A stretch of DNA of 64,000 nt from Haliea sp. (GTDB lineage: Bacteria; Pseudomonadota; Gammaproteobacteria; Pseudomonadales; Halieaceae), in NCBI GenBank assembly GCA_002862465.1, contig PKDD01000120.1, forward strand, positions 1 to 64,000. Direction: 5' to 3'. This document shows, one piece after another, positions 19,252 through 29,394 of this stretch (the stretch's first letter is position 1; each line of letters begins with the position of its first letter). The position numbers were made by a program, and so were the translations under genes. The notes under the pieces are model-generated. The model searched no databases, was not told where the DNA came from, and saw only the letters and a program-made list of their open reading frames with translations.

Positions 19252-20474
19252 AAAAAATCATTGCTATCCTATTCGTTGCCATCATTATTGCTATCGGCGT
19301 ATACCAATATGCCAAGCGAGACCCGCTGTTATCAATGGCATTGGGCATTAACAACAGCGAGGAAAGCTCCGCTGCCTATCGAGAATTCGTTCAGGCGCTG
19401 ATTGATATGGAAGACTTAGTGGCCACCAACCCCGCCGCTAGCGCTGAGGGCTATCGCCACATCATGCACCTGTTAGAGTCTTCGTTAAGTCACACATTTG
19501 AAGAAATGCCGGCTTATCCAGAGTTTAAGCGCGTTGGTACCACTACGGTGAAAATGCTTGGCGATAACCCAGATGCGGTTTACTACCGCACTGCGATTGA
19601 TCCAAACTATCGCTACCGTATTTCAGGCCGCATGGCCGGTGCAAAGTATTTTTCTGTCTCGGTACACGACGGTCCGGGCAATGGCTATCAACCTGAAAAA
19701 ATTAGCCGTGTCATTTCAAGCGATGAACTCAATATCGACTCAGAAGGCAACTTCGCGTTTGACATAAGCACTGGCGCCGATAACGATGAGGTTAATACGG
19801 AAAATTTTCAGATTTCTACCGACGCGGTTGAATTACTCGTGCGGTTCTATTTCGAAGAACCCCATTATATTGCCAGTGACGTGTGGCGTCATGTTCCGCT
19901 AGACATCGAGAATTTAGATGGTATCGCTGCTCCGCCTGCACCAACTGACGCATCAATTGCTGAAGCGATTCGTCGCACCACGCGCTATTTTACTGGGCAT
20001 ATTCGCCTGCTGAATGGCCCCCGTGGCAACAACCCCCTGCCCGCTTTTGTATCCATCGAACCTAACACTCTGCCACTGCCAGTGAAACCGGGCAACATGG
20101 CATTAGCCAATGCCGACGCTGCCTATTCGCAAGCTCCATTTGTGTTGCAGGATCATCAAGCACTGATTATGCGTGGCAAAATGCCAGAAGCCAGAACAGT
20201 TAGTGTTGTGCTTTGGAATGCTTTCCTGCAATCGTTCGACTATCGGTATCGCCAGACATCGCTGAATAGAGAACAGTTACAGCTTGACGACGACGGCGGA
20301 TTTACTATCGTTATCGCGCATCAAGATCCAGGGTTTAAAAATTGGTTAGACACTGAGGGTCGAAATTTTGGATTTATATATTGGCGTTTCCTATTACCGC
20401 AAGATGCGGTTGACGAAATTAAAACTGAAGTCGTTGACTTCAACGACATAGATACATATTTGCCAGATCCTTAA
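19248..20474 (+). CDS. DUF1214-like domain protein, N-terminal TM anchor, paralog of preceding gene
   Basis: 'LGDNPDAVYYRTAIDPNYRYRISGRMAGAKYFSVSVHDGPG' and 'DPGFKNWLDTEGRNFGFIYWRF'. Confidence 0.65.
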   Translation: MKKIIAILFVAIIIAIGVYQYAKRDPLLSMALGINNSEESSAAYREFVQALIDMEDLVATNPAASAEGYRHIMHLLESSLSHTFEEMPAYPEFKRVGTTTVKMLGDNPDAVYYRTAIDPNYRYRISGRMAGAKYFSVSVHDGPGNGYQPEKISRVISSDELNIDSEGNFAFDISTGADNDEVNTENFQISTDAVELLVRFYFEEPHYIASDVWRHVPLDIENLDGIAAPPAPTDASIAEAIRRTTRYFTGHIRLLNGPRGNNPLPAFVSIEPNTLPLPVKPGNMALANADAAYSQAPFVLQDHQALIMRGKMPEARTVSVVLWNAFLQSFDYRYRQTSLNREQLQLDDDGGFTIVIAHQDPGFKNWLDTEGRNFGFIYWRFLLPQDAVDEIKTEVVDFNDIDTYLPDP

Positions 20475-20895
20475 ATACCGACGCTTAAAGTGGCTTATTA
20501 CTCGGACATCGCTATAGTGCTCTGTAAGATTGAAATAGCAGTTACAAAAAAAAGTATCGTGAGAATATATAGCCACGACTAACTTCGTTGCCGCCCTATA
20601 CGTCAGTTAGCCGCTGTGATGGGTGGGGCATATGAGGGGGAGTTCTGAACTCCATGCAATTACAAGAGGATGTCACCGACCATGACTTGAGGAGGAGAGT
20701 AACGTCAAGCTTAGGCAGCAATCAGGAGGCGAGTACATTAAGGATTAATTCCTCACTGCAAATTAGCCGTCAACACCATAGGCTTAACGGTAAAAGTCCT
20801 CCCAGCATCCGACTGTATTCCATCAAAAAAATAACTGCGCCGCAAGTTAAGGCTGAGAGCAGAAAGTGTCGATGCGTTTCGCCCTTTACGGTATT

Positions 20896-20922
20896 CAAAA
20901 AAGTCTGCCATTAGCAGACTTT
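20896..20922 (-). terminator. intrinsic terminator downstream of tRNA-Lys
   Basis: minus strand AAAGTCTGC TAATG GCAGACTTT followed by T-run. Confidence 0.8.
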
Positions 20923-20948
20923 AAAGTTACTGAGTGTATAAGGAAACA

Positions 20949-21024
20949 TGGTGGGCCGTGCGCGACTCGAACGCGCGACCAATTGGTTAAAAGCCAACTG
21001 CTCTACCAACTGAGCTAACGGCCC
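20949..21024 (-). tRNA. tRNA-Lys (anticodon TTT), CCA encoded
   Basis: GGGCCGT-TAGCTCAGTTGGTAGAGC-AGTTGGCTTTTAACCAAT-...GTTCGAGTC...-ACGGCCC-A-CCA; acceptor stem 7 bp; CTTTTAA anticodon loop. Confidence 0.95.
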
Positions 21025-21089
21025 CAGAAAGTGAAGGGCATACTACGGAAAAAGGATAAAAAATCAAGCGCTTTTGCGCAAAATCATGG

Positions 21090-21779
21090 CTATAGCGGCG
21101 CGTCAAGATAAGGTGTGGGGTCCTGAACGCCGGCATTGGCAAAACCTTGGCGACGCAATCGACAACTGTCACATTTGCCACAGGCACGCCCATCTTCGGT
21201 GGCCTGATAACACGAGACCGTCATTGCATAGTCCACATTTAACGCAATACCAGTTCGGATAATGTCATCCTTCCCCAGATTCATTAGGGGGGTGTGAATC
21301 GTCATTTTTTGTCCCTCGACACCTGCCCGCGTCGCGAGATTAGCCATCGTCTCAAATGCCGCAATGTATTGAGGGCGACAATCCGGATAACCGGAATAAT
21401 CCACGGCATTCACGCCGATAAAGATATCGTGAGCACCTAGCACCTCAGCCCAACCTAATGCAATTGACAGGAAGACCGTATTACGCGCGGGCACATAGGT
21501 TATAGGTATCCCTGTCGTCTCCTCCTCTGGCACGGCGATGGATAGATCAGTAAGTGCAGATCCACCGATACTGTCCAGATTGAGTTTAACCAACTTGTGT
21601 TCTACATCTCCAAAGGCGCGAGAAACTCTATCGGCGGCATACAACTCAGCGCGGTGTCGCTGTCCGTAATCAAAACTGAGGGTGTAGCAGGCATAGCCCT
21701 GCGACTGCGCCATAGCAAGCACCGTCGTGGAATCGAGTCCACCAGACACGAGAATAACAGCCCGCTTTTGTCCGCTCAT
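21090..21779 (-). CDS. queC: 7-cyano-7-deazaguanine synthase
   Basis: '[40 protein letters not shown]', '[24 protein letters not shown]'. Confidence 0.96.
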   Translation of the reverse strand: MSGQKRAVILVSGGLDSTTVLAMAQSQGYACYTLSFDYGQRHRAELYAADRVSRAFGDVEHKLVKLNLDSIGGSALTDLSIAVPEEETTGIPITYVPARNTVFLSIALGWAEVLGAHDIFIGVNAVDYSGYPDCRPQYIAAFETMANLATRAGVEGQKMTIHTPLMNLGKDDIIRTGIALNVDYAMTVSCYQATEDGRACGKCDSCRLRRQGFANAGVQDPTPYLDAPL

Positions 21780-21784
21780 AACAA

Positions 21785-22426
21785 TTAATGGCCCGGCTCG
21801 TCATGCCACAGCAACTTGTGCAACTGCAACTGCATTCTAACCTGCAAATTATCCGCCAGAATCCACTCGGCCAGTTGTCGGCCTTCCAGTTGTCCAAAGC
21901 TTGGAGAAAACAGGACATCCGAGACACGTTCTAGCAAACTATACTCATCCAACTTAAACCGAGCCCATTCATAGTCCTGACGATCACAAATAACAAACTT
22001 AACCTGATGATGGGGGCGCAACAGCGCAATATTGTTATAGTCGTTTCGTCGCATTTCTCCAGAAGCGGGAGTTTTCAGGTCCAACACCGCCACAACGCGC
22101 GGGTCCACACCCTTTAAGCTCATAGCCCCGCTCGTTTCCAATGATACTTCATAACCTGCGTCGCACAGTCTGCTAAGCAGGCGCAGACAGTTAGGCTGAG
22201 CGAGTGGCTCACCACCCGTTACGGTGACATAGCGCGGTGCATGAGAAGCAACCTGTGTGACAATGCTTGCAACGCTAAGCAAGTAGCCGCCGCTAAACGC
22301 ATACTCGGTATCACAGTAAACACAGCGCAGCGGGCATCCGGTAAGACGTACAAAAACAGTGGGCAAACCCACCGTGCGCGCCTCCCCCTGAAGAGAGTAA
22401 AAGATTTCAGTGAGGCGCAAAGTCAT
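21785..22426 (-). CDS. queE: 7-carboxy-7-deazaguanine synthase
   Basis: '[42 protein letters not shown]' radical SAM CxxxCxxC; ORF track extends to a TTG at 22489 but ATG at 22426 fits the family start. Confidence 0.93.
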   Translation of the reverse strand: MTLRLTEIFYSLQGEARTVGLPTVFVRLTGCPLRCVYCDTEYAFSGGYLLSVASIVTQVASHAPRYVTVTGGEPLAQPNCLRLLSRLCDAGYEVSLETSGAMSLKGVDPRVVAVLDLKTPASGEMRRNDYNNIALLRPHHQVKFVICDRQDYEWARFKLDEYSLLERVSDVLFSPSFGQLEGRQLAEWILADNLQVRMQLQLHKLLWHDEPGH

Positions 22427-22502
22427 AGCCGCTTGCGCGGGTGTGCCATCGCGATACAAAACAGCATCATTGTCAATAGGGTTCGTCAACAGGTCGCGCC
22501 GA

Positions 22503-23453
22503 TCAGTAATTCTGGGCTATGAATTCCCTGGCCAGTTTTACAACAGCATTATTGGTGCTGCCATACTGACTGATCACGAGATCCATGTATTCTCTGGCTT
22601 TTTCCCGATTGCCTTTCATAAACTGCACCTTGCCCAACTTATATAAGGCGTCCGGCGCTTTGCTGTTGTCAGGGTACTCAGCAAGTAACAGTACAAACGA
22701 CTGTCTCGAGGCCTCTAGATCCGGCGGCTCCCTCACCAAATACAACTCACCGAGCCAATAATGCGCATTGGCTGCATAAAGGCCATCGGGAAAACGCTGC
22801 AAAAACTGCTGAAAGGCCGGTATCGCCTTATCAAACTGGCGCCCCTGAACCAGCGCATAGGCCGCACGATAGGCAGTCGCTTCGCCTGGCTGTTCAACGC
22901 CAGCGGCTAGGCTATTGGTTGCGACAGAAGGCGCCGGAGTCGGAGTTGCGGAAACACCCGCAGTATCAGGCTGTCCGTTAGCGGCATTAAACCGCTTATC
23001 TAGTTCCATATAGCGCTGCAGGCTCTGTTCCTTTAGAGAGCTTAACTCAAACGATTGCTCCTCTACCTTGCCGTTCAGACGTCTCACTTCCTGTTCCAAC
23101 TGCTGCATCTGCAAAAACAGATGACGCAGATCCGTGCCGGTCGACTGATTGCCAGTCGCTGCTGCTGGCGCGCTGCTGGCATACGTGACGGCGTTAGCCG
23201 CTGAAGGGGCTCTGCTCGCGCCGTAGCTCGCGGCAGGGTATGCCTGAGCAGGCCTGGCACCGTAGGGATCATTCAGCGCAGGTCCATTGCCGGCAGGTTG
23301 GCTTGAGCTACTACTTGTAATGCCTCCTGCTGCCTGCGCCGCCGCGCGCTCCGCCTCAAGATCCACATACTGTGCAGAGGCGACACAAGATAACGAGGCA
23401 GCCAGTACACCCAGCGCGCACGCAACAAACGCTTTACCTACAGATAAGCCCAT
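22503..23453 (-). CDS. ybgF: Tol-Pal system protein YbgF/CpoB
   Basis: signal peptide, coiled coil, C-terminal TPR 'AYRAAYALVQGRQFDKAIPAFQQFLQRFPDGLYAANAHYWLGELYLV'; position next to pal. Confidence 0.93.
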   Translation of the reverse strand: MGLSVGKAFVACALGVLAASLSCVASAQYVDLEAERAAAQAAGGITSSSSSQPAGNGPALNDPYGARPAQAYPAASYGASRAPSAANAVTYASSAPAAATGNQSTGTDLRHLFLQMQQLEQEVRRLNGKVEEQSFELSSLKEQSLQRYMELDKRFNAANGQPDTAGVSATPTPAPSVATNSLAAGVEQPGEATAYRAAYALVQGRQFDKAIPAFQQFLQRFPDGLYAANAHYWLGELYLVREPPDLEASRQSFVLLLAEYPDNSKAPDALYKLGKVQFMKGNREKAREYMDLVISQYGSTNNAVVKLAREFIAQNY

Positions 23454-23456
23454 CGA

Positions 23457-23996
23457 TTATTGCGGCTTGAGTTCAACACGGCGATTTTCAGACCAGTTGA
23501 CCTCACCCGTGCCGTAGGCCACGGGACGCTCCTCACCATAGCTGATAGTCTCAATACGAGAGCCCGAAATACCACTGGCAACCATATAATCACGAACGGA
23601 ATTCGCCCGACCCTCCCCAAGAGCAAGGTTATACTCTCGTGTGCCGCGCTCATCGGTATGGCCCTCTAGGCGGACATTGGCAGTGTTACGCAGCAATAAC
23701 GCAATATTGGCATTCAGTGCATCGAGGGCTTCAGGGGTTAAACTAGCACTGTCATATTCAAAGTAGAACACCGTCCCTGCAGAGGCTGCCGCTTCCTCCA
23801 ACGCTACCATTTCAGCAGAGACCGCTGCGCCCTGAGCGGCTTGCGCAGCTTGAGCGGCTGACGCTGAAGCCGCGGCTGCGGCGGCCGCCGCCGCGGCTTC
23901 ATCCTCTTCTTTTGTGTCACTACCGGCGCACGCGACCAACAACGCCGCCGAGAACAGCAGTGCCATGGCTTTGCTAGCAATAGTAAAATGCTTCAT
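23457..23996 (-). CDS. pal: peptidoglycan-associated lipoprotein Pal
   Basis: lipobox LLVACAG; OmpA-like 'VRLEGHTDERGTREYNLALGEGRANSVRDYMVASGI'; start chosen at internal ATG. Confidence 0.96.
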   Translation of the reverse strand: MKHFTIASKAMALLFSAALLVACAGSDTKEEDEAAAAAAAAAASASAAQAAQAAQGAAVSAEMVALEEAAASAGTVFYFEYDSASLTPEALDALNANIALLLRNTANVRLEGHTDERGTREYNLALGEGRANSVRDYMVASGISGSRIETISYGEERPVAYGTGEVNWSENRRVELKPQ

Positions 23997-24053
23997 AGTT
24001 CTGAATCCTTGCGTTGTTGTCATGATTAAATAGCCACGACCGTATGCTATCGT

Positions 24054-25352
24054 TCAGCGCGGCAAATAAGGCGACCATGCCGGTTCTCGCACATCTCCTT
24101 TGCTGGCAGGCAGCATGAATTTTGCCTCTCCATCCACAGCTACGGCAGCGAGAATACTGCGGTCTTGAAACTTAGTAGCATACAGTACCATAGAGCCATT
24201 TGGCGCGATACTGGGACTTTCATCCAAGTCGGTTGAGGTCAATACCTGCATACGGTTAGTCACCAAATCTAACACGGCGATATGAAAACGACCGTTTGCC
24301 TGATGCACCATTACAACACTTCGACCGTCCTCCGACACGCGCGCGCGGGCATTGTAAGTGCCTTCATAAGTAACGCGATCGGTCTTACCAGAACTTAAGT
24401 CGAAACGATAAATTTGCGGTTTGCCACCCCGGTCCGAGGTGAACAACAAAGATCGACCGTCCGGCATCCATGCAGGCTCGGTATCGATCGCATAGTGGCG
24501 CGTCAATTGCGTGAGCTTTTTGGTCGCCAAGTCCATTAAATAAATATCCGCGTTACCGTCTTTGGACAACACCATTGCCATAGTTTTACCATCGGGAGAC
24601 CAAGCTGGCGAGCTATTGAGACCAGAAAAATTAGTCAACTGCTCACGTCTTCCGCTGGCAATTTGTTGTCGGTAGATAGCGGGACGACCAGTCTCAAAAG
24701 ACACATAAGCGATGTCCTTACCGTCAGGGGACCAGGCTGGTGTCAACAATGGCTCGCGCGTGTCGAGCAGAACGACCGGTCGCGCGCCATCGGAGTCCGA
24801 CATAGTTAGGCGGGAGTGATCGCTGCTGCCGGGCACTCGGTCAACAGAGATATAGAGTAGCTTCGTAGCGAATGCCCCGCGCACTCCTGTGAGTTTTTCA
24901 TAGACCGCATCAGACACCCGGTGGGCCAGCATACGGGCATCACTGACAGGGCCAGACTCGGAGCCAGTCAGTACTTTCGTCTGACGCACTACGTCAAAAA
25001 GTTCATAATCTACTTGCAGTGTATCCGGTTCAGTTGAAACCTGACCAATAAGCAGATACTCAGCACTGAGGGCGCGCCAATCACGGTAAAAAACCTCAGC
25101 TTCTGTTGTGGGGTTGCCCAGCATGTTAGCCCGCGCTATGGGTGCAAACTGACCGCTGCGGGCCAAGTCGCCGTCGATTATGGCTGCGATCTCCGCCGGG
25201 ACAACTCCTGCTCCGTGCCATGCAAATGGCACCACCGCGATAGCGGCGGGGTTATCAGAGCCTTGAGAAATTTCAATGGTCAATTGCGCTTCTGCGCCTG
25301 CGGCACTTATCATCAGCACAAGAGTCAACAATGGGGCCAGTAATCGGTTCAT
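24054..25352 (-). CDS. tolB: Tol-Pal beta-propeller protein TolB
   Basis: repeated 'PAWSPDGK...IYLMDLATKKLTQLT' blades; operon context. Confidence 0.96.
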   Translation of the reverse strand: MNRLLAPLLTLVLMISAAGAEAQLTIEISQGSDNPAAIAVVPFAWHGAGVVPAEIAAIIDGDLARSGQFAPIARANMLGNPTTEAEVFYRDWRALSAEYLLIGQVSTEPDTLQVDYELFDVVRQTKVLTGSESGPVSDARMLAHRVSDAVYEKLTGVRGAFATKLLYISVDRVPGSSDHSRLTMSDSDGARPVVLLDTREPLLTPAWSPDGKDIAYVSFETGRPAIYRQQIASGRREQLTNFSGLNSSPAWSPDGKTMAMVLSKDGNADIYLMDLATKKLTQLTRHYAIDTEPAWMPDGRSLLFTSDRGGKPQIYRFDLSSGKTDRVTYEGTYNARARVSEDGRSVVMVHQANGRFHIAVLDLVTNRMQVLTSTDLDESPSIAPNGSMVLYATKFQDRSILAAVAVDGEAKFMLPASKGDVREPAWSPYLPR

Positions 25353-26125
25353 TAGTAACGCAAATCCTCTGGTTTGAATATTAATGTAAGCCGCCTGAAA
25401 TTTTTTTCAAATTCCCTGCTAGGCAGAGCTTGCAGTTCAGGAAAGGCACCCGCTTTTTGAACAGCATTGATGGCCGAACGATCGAAGGCGGAGTTACCGC
25501 TACTCTTAACCAATGTGACACTCACCACCTCCCCGGTGGGAATCAACTGTATCGTAAGCTCACATTCCATGCCATTACGCGCACTGGGCGGTCGACTCCA
25601 GTAGTTTACTACGGTCCGCTGGATTAGAGAGACGAAACTTGCGGACATTTGTTCTGCTGTTGCCGTCGCCTGCTGCTGCGCCTCAACGCTTGCGCGTTCA
25701 TCGCGAACGATTGCGGCTAGTATATCGCGACTACTTTGCTGACTCGGCGCGGGCTTTGCTGGCGACGGCTCGAGCTTTGGTTTGGGTTTAGGTTTAGGTT
25801 TAGGTTTAGGAAGCTTAGACGCTGGCTTTGGGTCAACCGCTCTGGGCTTAGATGGCGTCGGTTTAGGTTTAGATTTGGATTTTGGTTTCACAGTCACCGT
25901 TTTAGGCTTCGGTGCCGCCGGTTTAGACGTGGAGATTTCGCTGACGTCTATCAAACGCGCATTAATCACGTTAGGCGCAGATTTTACCCGGATAATGTCT
26001 CGATCACTAGTGTCCCAGTTGGCCATCAATGCATACAGGAGAGCAACGTGTATCAACAAGGTCACCAGTGCCGGCCGCAACATAATGCGTGGCATCACTG
26101 GCTTGGCGTAGAGTGAAGTCGTCAC
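25352..26125 (-). CDS. tolA: TolA (cell envelope integrity protein)
   Basis: N-terminal TM, Pro/Lys-rich middle, C-terminal TonB/TolA-type domain; between tolB and tolR. Confidence 0.92.
   Translation of the reverse strand: MTTSLYAKPVMPRIMLRPALVTLLIHVALLYALMANWDTSDRDIIRVKSAPNVINARLIDVSEISTSKPAAPKPKTVTVKPKSKSKPKPTPSKPRAVDPKPASKLPKPKPKPKPKPKLEPSPAKPAPSQQSSRDILAAIVRDERASVEAQQQATATAEQMSASFVSLIQRTVVNYWSRPPSARNGMECELTIQLIPTGEVVSVTLVKSSGNSAFDRSAINAVQKAGAFPELQALPSREFEKNFRRLTLIFKPEDLRY
25779..25810. repeat. hexanucleotide tandem repeat (GGTTTA)n inside tolA, encoding Pro-Lys repeats
   Basis: ggtttg ggttta ggttta ggttta ggttta gg. Confidence 0.9.
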
Positions 26126-26544
26126 CGGGGTGTTTCAGTGACCAAACCAACGCTCGGAGCACCGGCCTCCTGAAGTGCGACCATCACTGTCACTACCTCT
26201 CCATATGGAACGGCCTGATCACCCCAGACCATAACAGGCTTCTGTGGACTGCGACGCATCACAGCCGCCACACGATCTTTGATGGTCGCCAAAGACAGAA
26301 CCTGTTCTTCTTGTCCGAGATTAAGGAAAAGCTGACCTGCTGCATCAACTGACACAATTACCGGCTCACTGTCCTGATTTTCCACAGGATCGGCGTTGGC
26401 TTGGGGTAACTCAACCTTAACACCCTGCATCAGCATAGGCGCAGTCACCATAAAAATAATCAACAGCACCAGCATCACATCAATATATGGCACGACATTA
26501 ATCTCTGACATAGGTTTACGTTTTTTGCGAGTACGGGGCACCAC
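26122..26544 (-). CDS. tolR: TolR (ExbD family)
   Basis: 'KPMSEINVVPYIDVMLVLLIIFMVTAPML'; GTG start with GGAGGAG upstream. Confidence 0.94.
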   Translation of the reverse strand: MVPRTRKKRKPMSEINVVPYIDVMLVLLIIFMVTAPMLMQGVKVELPQANADPVENQDSEPVIVSVDAAGQLFLNLGQEEQVLSLATIKDRVAAVMRRSPQKPVMVWGDQAVPYGEVVTVMVALQEAGAPSVGLVTETPR

Positions 26545-26545
26545 G

Positions 26546-27256
26546 CTACTCCTCCTTCTTTTCTCGTGATCGCAAAGCAAAAGCCTGTCGATAGAGGATA
26601 CCGGAGAACTCGTCGACAAAAGTGTCGTAACGATTGCTGAGCACTTCGACCCTGGAAGCAAAACGGTTGTATGCTAATACGGCAGGAATTGCAGCAAACA
26701 ATCCCATTGCGGTCGCTATTAGCGCCTCAGATATACCAGGCGCCACAGTGGCTAACGTTGCCTGAGTAGAATTCGCGAGCCCGCGAAATGAGTGCATGAT
26801 TCCCCACACTGTACCAAACAGACCGATATAAGGGCTGGTGGAGCCCACCGACGCCAAAAATGCCAGATGGCGCTCAAGGCGCTCCTCCTCACGCATCACC
26901 GCAACCCTCATGGCCCTACGAGACCCTTCAATGACAGCCTCAGAATCCATTTCTGGCTGTTGCGCGAGGCGAGAAAACTCTTTAAAACCGGCACGAAAAA
27001 TACTTTCCATGCCCAGAATCACGCCGCCATCGGCGCCCTTTTCATTACCCTCCCGATAGAGTTGGGACAAGTCAATTCCCGACCAAAAGCGCTCTTCAAA
27101 TCGGTACATCTCATCATTAGCATTGCGAAAATAAAGATACCGATTAACGATCATGTACCATGAAAAAATAGATGCCAGCAGCAATATGACCATGACCAGT
27201 TGCACAGTGAAGCTTGCGTTCCACACCAACCCTAATAAACTCAATTGCTCTTCCAA
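26546..27256 (-). CDS. tolQ: TolQ (MotA/TolQ/ExbB family)
   Basis: 'ASVGSTSPYIGLFGTVWGIMHSFRGLANSTQATLATVAPGISEALIATAMGLFAAIPAVLAYN'. Confidence 0.96.
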   Translation of the reverse strand: MEEQLSLLGLVWNASFTVQLVMVILLLASIFSWYMIVNRYLYFRNANDEMYRFEERFWSGIDLSQLYREGNEKGADGGVILGMESIFRAGFKEFSRLAQQPEMDSEAVIEGSRRAMRVAVMREEERLERHLAFLASVGSTSPYIGLFGTVWGIMHSFRGLANSTQATLATVAPGISEALIATAMGLFAAIPAVLAYNRFASRVEVLSNRYDTFVDEFSGILYRQAFALRSREKKEE

Positions 27257-27267
27257 CGTATGCTCCC

Positions 27268-27693
27268 TTAAGGTGAGGCTTCTTGGTGTTCCATCACTCG
27301 TAGCCGCATTGCCATATCTGCGGGAAGTCGCCGCGGCTTTAAACTGGAACGATCCACACAGGCGAGACTCACATCGGCCTGCACCAGTAGCTCATCTCGG
27401 CAACGCACACACTGGCGAAACACCAAAACAGCTCCGCGCACCTGAAGGACGCTAGCAGTAACTTCCAATTCATCATCCAAACGTGCCGGCAAATTATAGG
27501 TAACAGCCACATCGCGCACGACAAACATTAAATCCGAGCTAAAAATATAATCCTTTCCAAAGCCGAGTGATCGCATAAACTCTGTGCGAGCTCGTTCCAT
27601 AAACTTGAGATAATTGACATAATATACGATGCCTCCTGCGTCTGTGTCCTCAATATAGACTCGCAACTGATGTGAAAATTCCGATGTGGCCAC
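27268..27693 (-). CDS. ybgC: Tol-Pal system-associated acyl-CoA thioesterase
   Basis: 'RVYIEDTDAGGIVYYVNYLKFMERARTEFMRSLG'. Confidence 0.95.
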   Translation of the reverse strand: MATSEFSHQLRVYIEDTDAGGIVYYVNYLKFMERARTEFMRSLGFGKDYIFSSDLMFVVRDVAVTYNLPARLDDELEVTASVLQVRGAVLVFRQCVRCRDELLVQADVSLACVDRSSLKPRRLPADMAMRLRVMEHQEASP

Positions 27694-28754
27694 TAGGACT
27701 CCTTACCCTGTCCCTCATCGAAGGGTAGATCATCAATCCCGGCGACGCCGGGCGAACCAGGTAAACCGAAATGCAGGTAGGCACTGCGCGTGGCCATGCG
27801 TCCACGGGGCGTGCGCAACATGAATCCCTGCTGGATGAGGTATGGCTCCAACACGTCCTCGATAGTGCCACGCTCCTCAGAAATTGCTGCCGCCAGGCTG
27901 TCTACGCCCACCGGACCACCGTCAAACTTTTCAATAAGCGCCAATAGCAGCCGACGGTCTAGGTGATCAAAGCCTTTCTGATCCACACTGAGCATGTCCA
28001 AGGCGCGGTCAGCAATCTCATTAGTGATGTGGCCACTCGCTTTTACCTCGGCATAATCCCGCACCCGGCGCAGCAACCTATTGGCAATACGCGGCGTACC
28101 ACGGGAACGGCAGGCTATCTCGGTCGCACCGGCCGCATCAATACCAATATCCAATATACGCGCAGAGCGCTCCACGATGAGCGCAAGGTCTGACACCTCG
28201 TAAAACTCTAAACGCTGAACAATACCGAATCGATCCCGCAGGGGAGACGTCAACAATCCTGCTCGCGTAGTAGCACCGACCAGGGTAAACGGGGGCAAAT
28301 CTAACTTAATCGAGCGGGCCGCCGGGCCTTCGCCTATCATGATATCCAGCTGATAATCTTCCATGGCGGGATACAGTATCTCTTCGACTACGGGACTAAG
28401 CCGGTGTATTTCATCTATAAACAGGACATCCCCAGGCTCAAGATTGGTCATCAGCGCGGCAATATCGCCCGCCTTTTCCAGCACCGGACCAGACGTGGTT
28501 TTCAGCGCAACCCCCATTTCCTGAGCGATAATGCTAGCAAGGGTCGTTTTACCAAGCCCGGGAGGACCGAATATCAAGGTGTGATCAAGTGGCTCTGCAC
28601 GACCCACGGCAGCCTGCAAAAAAATGGTCATTTGCTCCTTAACCACGCGCTGACCAACATACTCGTCGAAGGTTTTGGGACGAATCGCGCGGTCCACTAT
28701 CTCTTCGCGCGGGCCGTCAGCCTGAGCCGCAATAAGACGATCGGTTTCAATCAT
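27693..28754 (-). CDS. ruvB: Holliday junction branch migration helicase RuvB
   Basis: '[12 protein letters not shown]', '[22 protein letters not shown]', '[55 protein letters not shown]'. Confidence 0.98.
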   Translation of the reverse strand: MIETDRLIAAQADGPREEIVDRAIRPKTFDEYVGQRVVKEQMTIFLQAAVGRAEPLDHTLIFGPPGLGKTTLASIIAQEMGVALKTTSGPVLEKAGDIAALMTNLEPGDVLFIDEIHRLSPVVEEILYPAMEDYQLDIMIGEGPAARSIKLDLPPFTLVGATTRAGLLTSPLRDRFGIVQRLEFYEVSDLALIVERSARILDIGIDAAGATEIACRSRGTPRIANRLLRRVRDYAEVKASGHITNEIADRALDMLSVDQKGFDHLDRRLLLALIEKFDGGPVGVDSLAAAISEERGTIEDVLEPYLIQQGFMLRTPRGRMATRSAYLHFGLPGSPGVAGIDDLPFDEGQGKES

Positions 28755-28764
28755 AAACCTGCTC

Positions 28765-29379
28765 TCATGCTTTCACTGTGGATTTCAAAGCGCGACGTAT
28801 CAGCTCCTCGCTGGTATCTGCACCATCATCATTGATGGCGGCCACCATTCGACTGGCCTCCTGCGGCTTGTAACCAAGGGTAATTAGCGCATCCTCGGCA
28901 TCAGCGGCGATATCAGTGAACGGCGTTATAGAGGTGCCGCTAAACTGCTCGGTTTCGTCCTGCACGAAGCCCTGCCATGCCTTAAGCTTGTCACGCATTT
29001 CGATCAGTAGACGCTCTGCCGTTTTCTTCCCCACTCCCGGCAGCGCTGTCAGCGAAGAGATATCATCTCGCTGCACACAACGCGTAAAGCTTTGTGAATC
29101 CATTCCCGATAGGATTGTCAGCGCCAATTTTGGTCCTACGCCACTAACCTTAATCAACTCACGAAATAGACTGCGGTCTCTATCGTCAATGAAACCATAG
29201 AGCAATTGGGCATCTTCGCGAACCACAAAATGGGTCACCAACGACACCTCGGTATCCAGCTCTGGTAGTTGGAACAAAGTCGTCATAGGAACCTGTAGTT
29301 CATAACCGACACCTCCCACCTCTACCAGAATGACTGGGGCTTGCTTATGGACGAGACGCCCTCTTATTCTACCTATCAT
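28765..29379 (-). CDS. ruvA: Holliday junction branch migration protein RuvA
   Basis: '[31 protein letters not shown]', '[19 protein letters not shown]', '[20 protein letters not shown]'. Confidence 0.97.
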   Translation of the reverse strand: MIGRIRGRLVHKQAPVILVEVGGVGYELQVPMTTLFQLPELDTEVSLVTHFVVREDAQLLYGFIDDRDRSLFRELIKVSGVGPKLALTILSGMDSQSFTRCVQRDDISSLTALPGVGKKTAERLLIEMRDKLKAWQGFVQDETEQFSGTSITPFTDIAADAEDALITLGYKPQEASRMVAAINDDGADTSEELIRRALKSTVKA

Positions 29380-29394
29380 CCGATACCAGTCCTG

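Noticed and set aside
20654-20914. 86-aa ORF between the DUF1214 genes and tRNA-Lys
   Set aside because: No recognisable motif, basic composition, overlaps the tRNA terminator; likely spurious.
25736-26116. Plus-strand Gly/Leu and Arg/Phe repeat ORFs over tolA
   Set aside because: Shadow ORFs produced by the Pro-Lys repeat of tolA on the opposite strand.
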